Assembly (NCBI GenBank): GCA_937881155.1
Contig: CALGFI010000179.1
Location: 1 to 15,280, forward strand
DNA length: 15,280 nt
Direction of reading: 5' to 3'
DNA from: an uncultured bacterium
GTDB taxonomy: Bacteria; Actinomycetota; UBA4738; HRBIN12
In this document: in pieces, positions 13,911 through 15,280 of the stretch
Layout: each line of letters opens with the position of its first letter
Numbering within the stretch: position 1 is the first letter of the stretch
Notes under the pieces: model-generated
What the model saw: the letters and a program-made list of their open reading frames with translations, nothing else
What the model was told of the DNA's origin: nothing
Databases searched by the model: none
Made by a program: the position numbers and the translations under genes

Positions 13911-14555
13911 ATGCGGGTCGTCGCCGTTCCGGTGAAGTCGCTCTCCCGCGCGAAGACGCGTCTCGCGCCGAAGCTGTCCGCGCTCGAACGTGGCGCACTG
14001 ACTCTCGCGATGCTCGAAGACGTCCTCGACGCGACCGAAGAGGTCCCCGGTTGGGAGACGTGGATCGTGTCCCCGGACGAGGTCGCGCTCGAGGTTGCCG
14101 CCCGTCGCGGCGTGCGCGCGATCGCCGAGACGAAGTCGTCCCTGGCGAACGCCATCCGGCAGGTCGAGGTCCTCGCGAAGGACGTGGAGGCCGACGCGCT
14201 GACGATCCTCCCGGGGGACCTCCCGCTCGTCACGCCGGAGGCGTTGCACGATGCCTTCCGAACGCTTGGGGCCGTCGTATTGGCGCGTTCGGGTGACGGC
14301 AACGGCACGAGCCTGTTGCTGCGACGGCCTCCGCGGGCGATCCCCGCTCGGTTCGGACCGGACTCGTTCCACCGGCACATGGAGCTCGCGGCCGAGCGGG
14401 GCCTCCCCGTCTCGGTGATCGAACGGACGGAGCTCGCGTTCGATCTCGACACGCCGGGCGATATCCTCACGCTGCTCTCGAACGGGCGGAGGGGGCGAAC
14501 GCGAGAGGTCTGTCTGCAGATGGATCTTCCCCAACGTCTTCGGAACATCGCGTAG
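13911..14555 (+). CDS. cofC: CofC/FbiD guanylyltransferase of coenzyme F420 synthesis
   Basis: The 214-aa nucleotidyltransferase-fold protein activates 2-phospho-L-lactate (archaea) or PEP (mycobacterial FbiD) with GTP to make the side chain of F420. Visible motifs are AVPVKSLSRAKTRLAP (5-20), the nucleotide-binding opening; LTILPGDLPLV (97-107) with the metal aspartate; DGNGTSLLLRRPP (129-141); FGPDSFHRHMELA (148-160); and LAFDLDTPGDI (175-185). These are characteristic of CofC rather than other guanylyltransferases such as MobA. Length is usual for single-domain bacterial CofC; the last 20-25 residues are an extra variable tail. The lactate-versus-PEP choice cannot be read from the sequence. 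The gene is divergent from plsC and lies 22 bp before the cold-shock-like gene. It implies F420 use in this organism; fbiA, fbiB and fbiC are not in the window. Confidence 0.95.
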   Translation: MRVVAVPVKSLSRAKTRLAPKLSALERGALTLAMLEDVLDATEEVPGWETWIVSPDEVALEVAARRGVRAIAETKSSLANAIRQVEVLAKDVEADALTILPGDLPLVTPEALHDAFRTLGAVVLARSGDGNGTSLLLRRPPRAIPARFGPDSFHRHMELAAERGLPVSVIERTELAFDLDTPGDILTLLSNGRRGRTREVCLQMDLPQRLRNIA

Positions 14556-14577
14556 CAGCGCGGGACGAGGAGGAACG

Positions 14578-14784
14578 GTGCCGCAGGGAACGATCAGGCA
14601 CTTCGACCCGGAAACGCGCGACGGCTCGCTGCTTCTGGACGACCGGACCGAGGTCGCGATCGACGCGACGTCGATCGAGGGCGGCGGACTCCTCTACCTG
14701 CGGATCGGTCAGCGCGTGCGGTTCGACCTCGTCGAAGAGGCCGGTCGCAAGGTCGCGCGAACGCTCCGGCTCGTGACGTTCTGA
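14578..14784 (+). CDS. Degenerate cold-shock-fold small protein
   Basis: The 68-aa product has the length and layout of a cold-shock domain: GTIRHFDPETRDGSLLLDD where CspA proteins have GTVKWFN....GFGFI, and GQRVRFDLVEE near the end. However, the aromatic RNA-binding residues of RNP1 (KGFGFI) are replaced by DGSLLL, and the WF of strand 1 is HF. Nucleic-acid binding may thus be reduced or different; an OB-fold protein interaction role is possible. The GTG start at 14578 is preceded by GAGGAGG about 4 nt upstream. The gene lies 22 bp after cofC in the same direction, so it is likely co-transcribed. The OB-fold call is by pattern only. The next gene, hup, converges, with stops 26 bp apart. Confidence 0.75.
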   Translation: MPQGTIRHFDPETRDGSLLLDDRTEVAIDATSIEGGGLLYLRIGQRVRFDLVEEAGRKVARTLRLVTF

Positions 14785-14810
14785 ACGGGCACGTCGAGTC
14801 GCGGGACCGG

Positions 14811-15122
14811 CTAGCTCGAACGCCTCGACGTCGAACGCCGGCGCTTGGTCGCGATCATCTCCTTGAACTCCTTGCCCGCGGTGAACCACGGGAGATCGCG
14901 CGCGGGGACCACGATCGGCGTGAGCGGCTTCCGGGGATTGCGGGCGATCCGGCGGTTCCGTCGTTTGCGCTCGAACGTGCCGAACCCTACGAGTGAGACC
15001 CTGTCGCCGCGAGCGACCGTCTCGCGGATCACGTCCATCGACGTGTCGATCGCCCGGGCGACGTCCGCCTTGCTCGCCCCGGTGCGCTTCGCTACCTCCG
15101 CGACGAGTCCGCTCTTGTTCAT
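14811..15122 (-). CDS. hup: HU-family DNA-binding protein
   Basis: The 103-aa protein has the HU/IHF body: MNKSGLVAEVAKRTGASKAD opening, GDRVSLVGFGTFERKRR core, and the minor-groove beta-arm with RNP (R61-N62-P63), proline being the intercalating residue. It compacts and bends DNA as a nucleoid protein. After the arm proline the usual (Q/K)TG turn reads RKPLTPIVVPARDLPWF, and a short basic tail KRRRSTSRRSS extends about 10 residues beyond classical 90-aa HU. This is far shorter than the long lysine-rich tail of mycobacterial HupB. ATG 15122 is preceded by GGGGGAGG at 5 nt and by a good promoter; the frame extends eight codons more to 15146 with no support. The cofC-hup neighbourhood matches Mycobacterium, where hupB lies near fbiD. 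Confidence 0.95.
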   Translation of the reverse strand: MNKSGLVAEVAKRTGASKADVARAIDTSMDVIRETVARGDRVSLVGFGTFERKRRNRRIARNPRKPLTPIVVPARDLPWFTAGKEFKEMIATKRRRSTSRRSS

Positions 15123-15127
15123 GCTCG

Positions 15128-15135
15128 CCTCCCCC
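15128..15135 (-). promoter_or_regulatory. Strong ribosome binding site of hup
   Basis: GGGGGAGG on the minus strand ends 5 nt before ATG 15122 and rejects the longer frame from 15146. Confidence 0.7.
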
Positions 15136-15144
15136 GTCCCCTGC

Positions 15145-15174
15145 ACCGTAACGAGATGCGCTCCCCGTGGTCAA
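15145..15174 (-). promoter_or_regulatory. Housekeeping sigma-factor promoter of hup
   Basis: On the minus strand TTGACC (15169-15174, five of six -35 consensus bases) and TACGGT (15145-15150, TANNNT) are 18 bp apart. The predicted start near 15138 gives a leader of about 16 nt with the strong ribosome site. This is the best-formed promoter in the window, as expected for an abundant nucleoid protein. Confidence 0.7.
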
Positions 15175-15199
15175 TGGGCGTGGGCCGTGCGACGATGAC

Positions 15200-15280
15200 A
15201 TGAACGTGAGACGCTCGCTCGCCGCCCTGGCCGTCGCGGTAACGCTCGCAGCGTGCTCGGGCGAGGATGGCCGCGAGTTC
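15200..15280 (+). CDS. Lipoprotein, N-terminal fragment (cut by window edge)
   Basis: Twenty-seven codons from ATG 15200 run to the window edge without a stop. They encode a classical lipoprotein signal peptide: MNVRR, a hydrophobic core SLAALAVAVTLA, and a lipobox LAAC with the lipid-acceptor cysteine at residue 19, followed by the polar SGEDGREF. The protein should be exported and anchored in the membrane by a diacylglycerol thioether. Its function cannot be known, because the mature part is missing. It is divergent from hup, and the roughly 75-bp gap contains the hup promoter. No Shine-Dalgarno sequence or clear -10 box was found on this strand. Confidence 0.7.
   Translation, partial: MNVRRSLAALAVAVTLAACSGEDGREF

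Noticed and set aside
13812..14534. N-terminal extension of the plsC frame, open on the minus strand through cofC
   Set aside because: It is antisense to a clear CofC coding sequence, is Arg/Glu/Asp-rich without domain resemblance, and a better start exists at GTG 13811.
14791..14831. 8-bp inverted repeat (ACGTCGAG / CTCGACGT) between the cold-shock-like gene and hup, as a bidirectional terminator
   Set aside because: The loop is 25 nt, there is no T-run on either side, and one arm lies in hup coding sequence; such 8-bp matches of TCGA-rich sequence are frequent by chance here.

Overview
The window is high-GC, gene-dense DNA with the character of a member of the Actinomycetota, probably not a well-studied genus. 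Three things support this. Start codons are often GTG or TTG, with TGA stop/start overlaps. A coenzyme F420 gene (cofC) is present. The gene order is one I know from actinobacteria: a core neighbourhood running rsmD, recG, rpmB, thiL, ddl, plsC, cofC and hup (compare the Mycobacterium and Streptomyces recG to hupB regions). A few genes have been inserted into or swapped within this backbone. Another F420-making high-GC lineage, such as some Chloroflexota, cannot be excluded from sequence alone.

Left part (1-5349, all minus strand): recG is followed by a PAS-PAS-GAF sensor kinase and a NarL/LuxR-type response regulator whose start overlaps the kinase stop. After them comes the 5' end of rsmD, cut by the window edge. 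The two-component pair is the accessory insertion between recG and rsmD.

Middle (5489-10358): rpmB (ribosomal protein L28, zinc-ribbon form) runs divergently from recG and its tail overlaps thiD. thiL and thiD form a translationally coupled thiamin kinase pair. Divergent from thiL is a strongly diverged ATP-type PEP carboxykinase with a TTG start and a clear Shine-Dalgarno sequence; the two share an intergenic region whose -10-like elements lie on top of each other. The carboxykinase converges on a three-gene GTGA-overlap operon: a 68-aa charged protein, a phosphoribosyltransferase and a three-helix membrane protein.

Right part (10475-15280): a stand-alone Lrp/AsnC ligand-sensing domain converges on a minus-strand operon of plsC, a trans-sulfuration PLP enzyme and ddl. 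Divergent from plsC is cofC, followed by a degenerate cold-shock-fold gene. Then come hup (HU, minus strand) with a well-formed promoter, and the first 27 codons of a lipoprotein that continues past the window.

The genes are mostly housekeeping: DNA repair and architecture, ribosome, thiamin and F420 cofactors, cell wall and phospholipid, gluconeogenesis. No tRNA, rRNA, CRISPR array, transposase or phage gene was seen, and no stretch longer than 300 bases lacks a gene. The less ordinary signals are candidate leaderless promoters, the overlapping divergent -10 elements, the diverged carboxykinase, the altered cold-shock and HU proteins, and the small-protein/phosphoribosyltransferase/membrane-protein operon. 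I did not find convincing evidence of an entirely new system.
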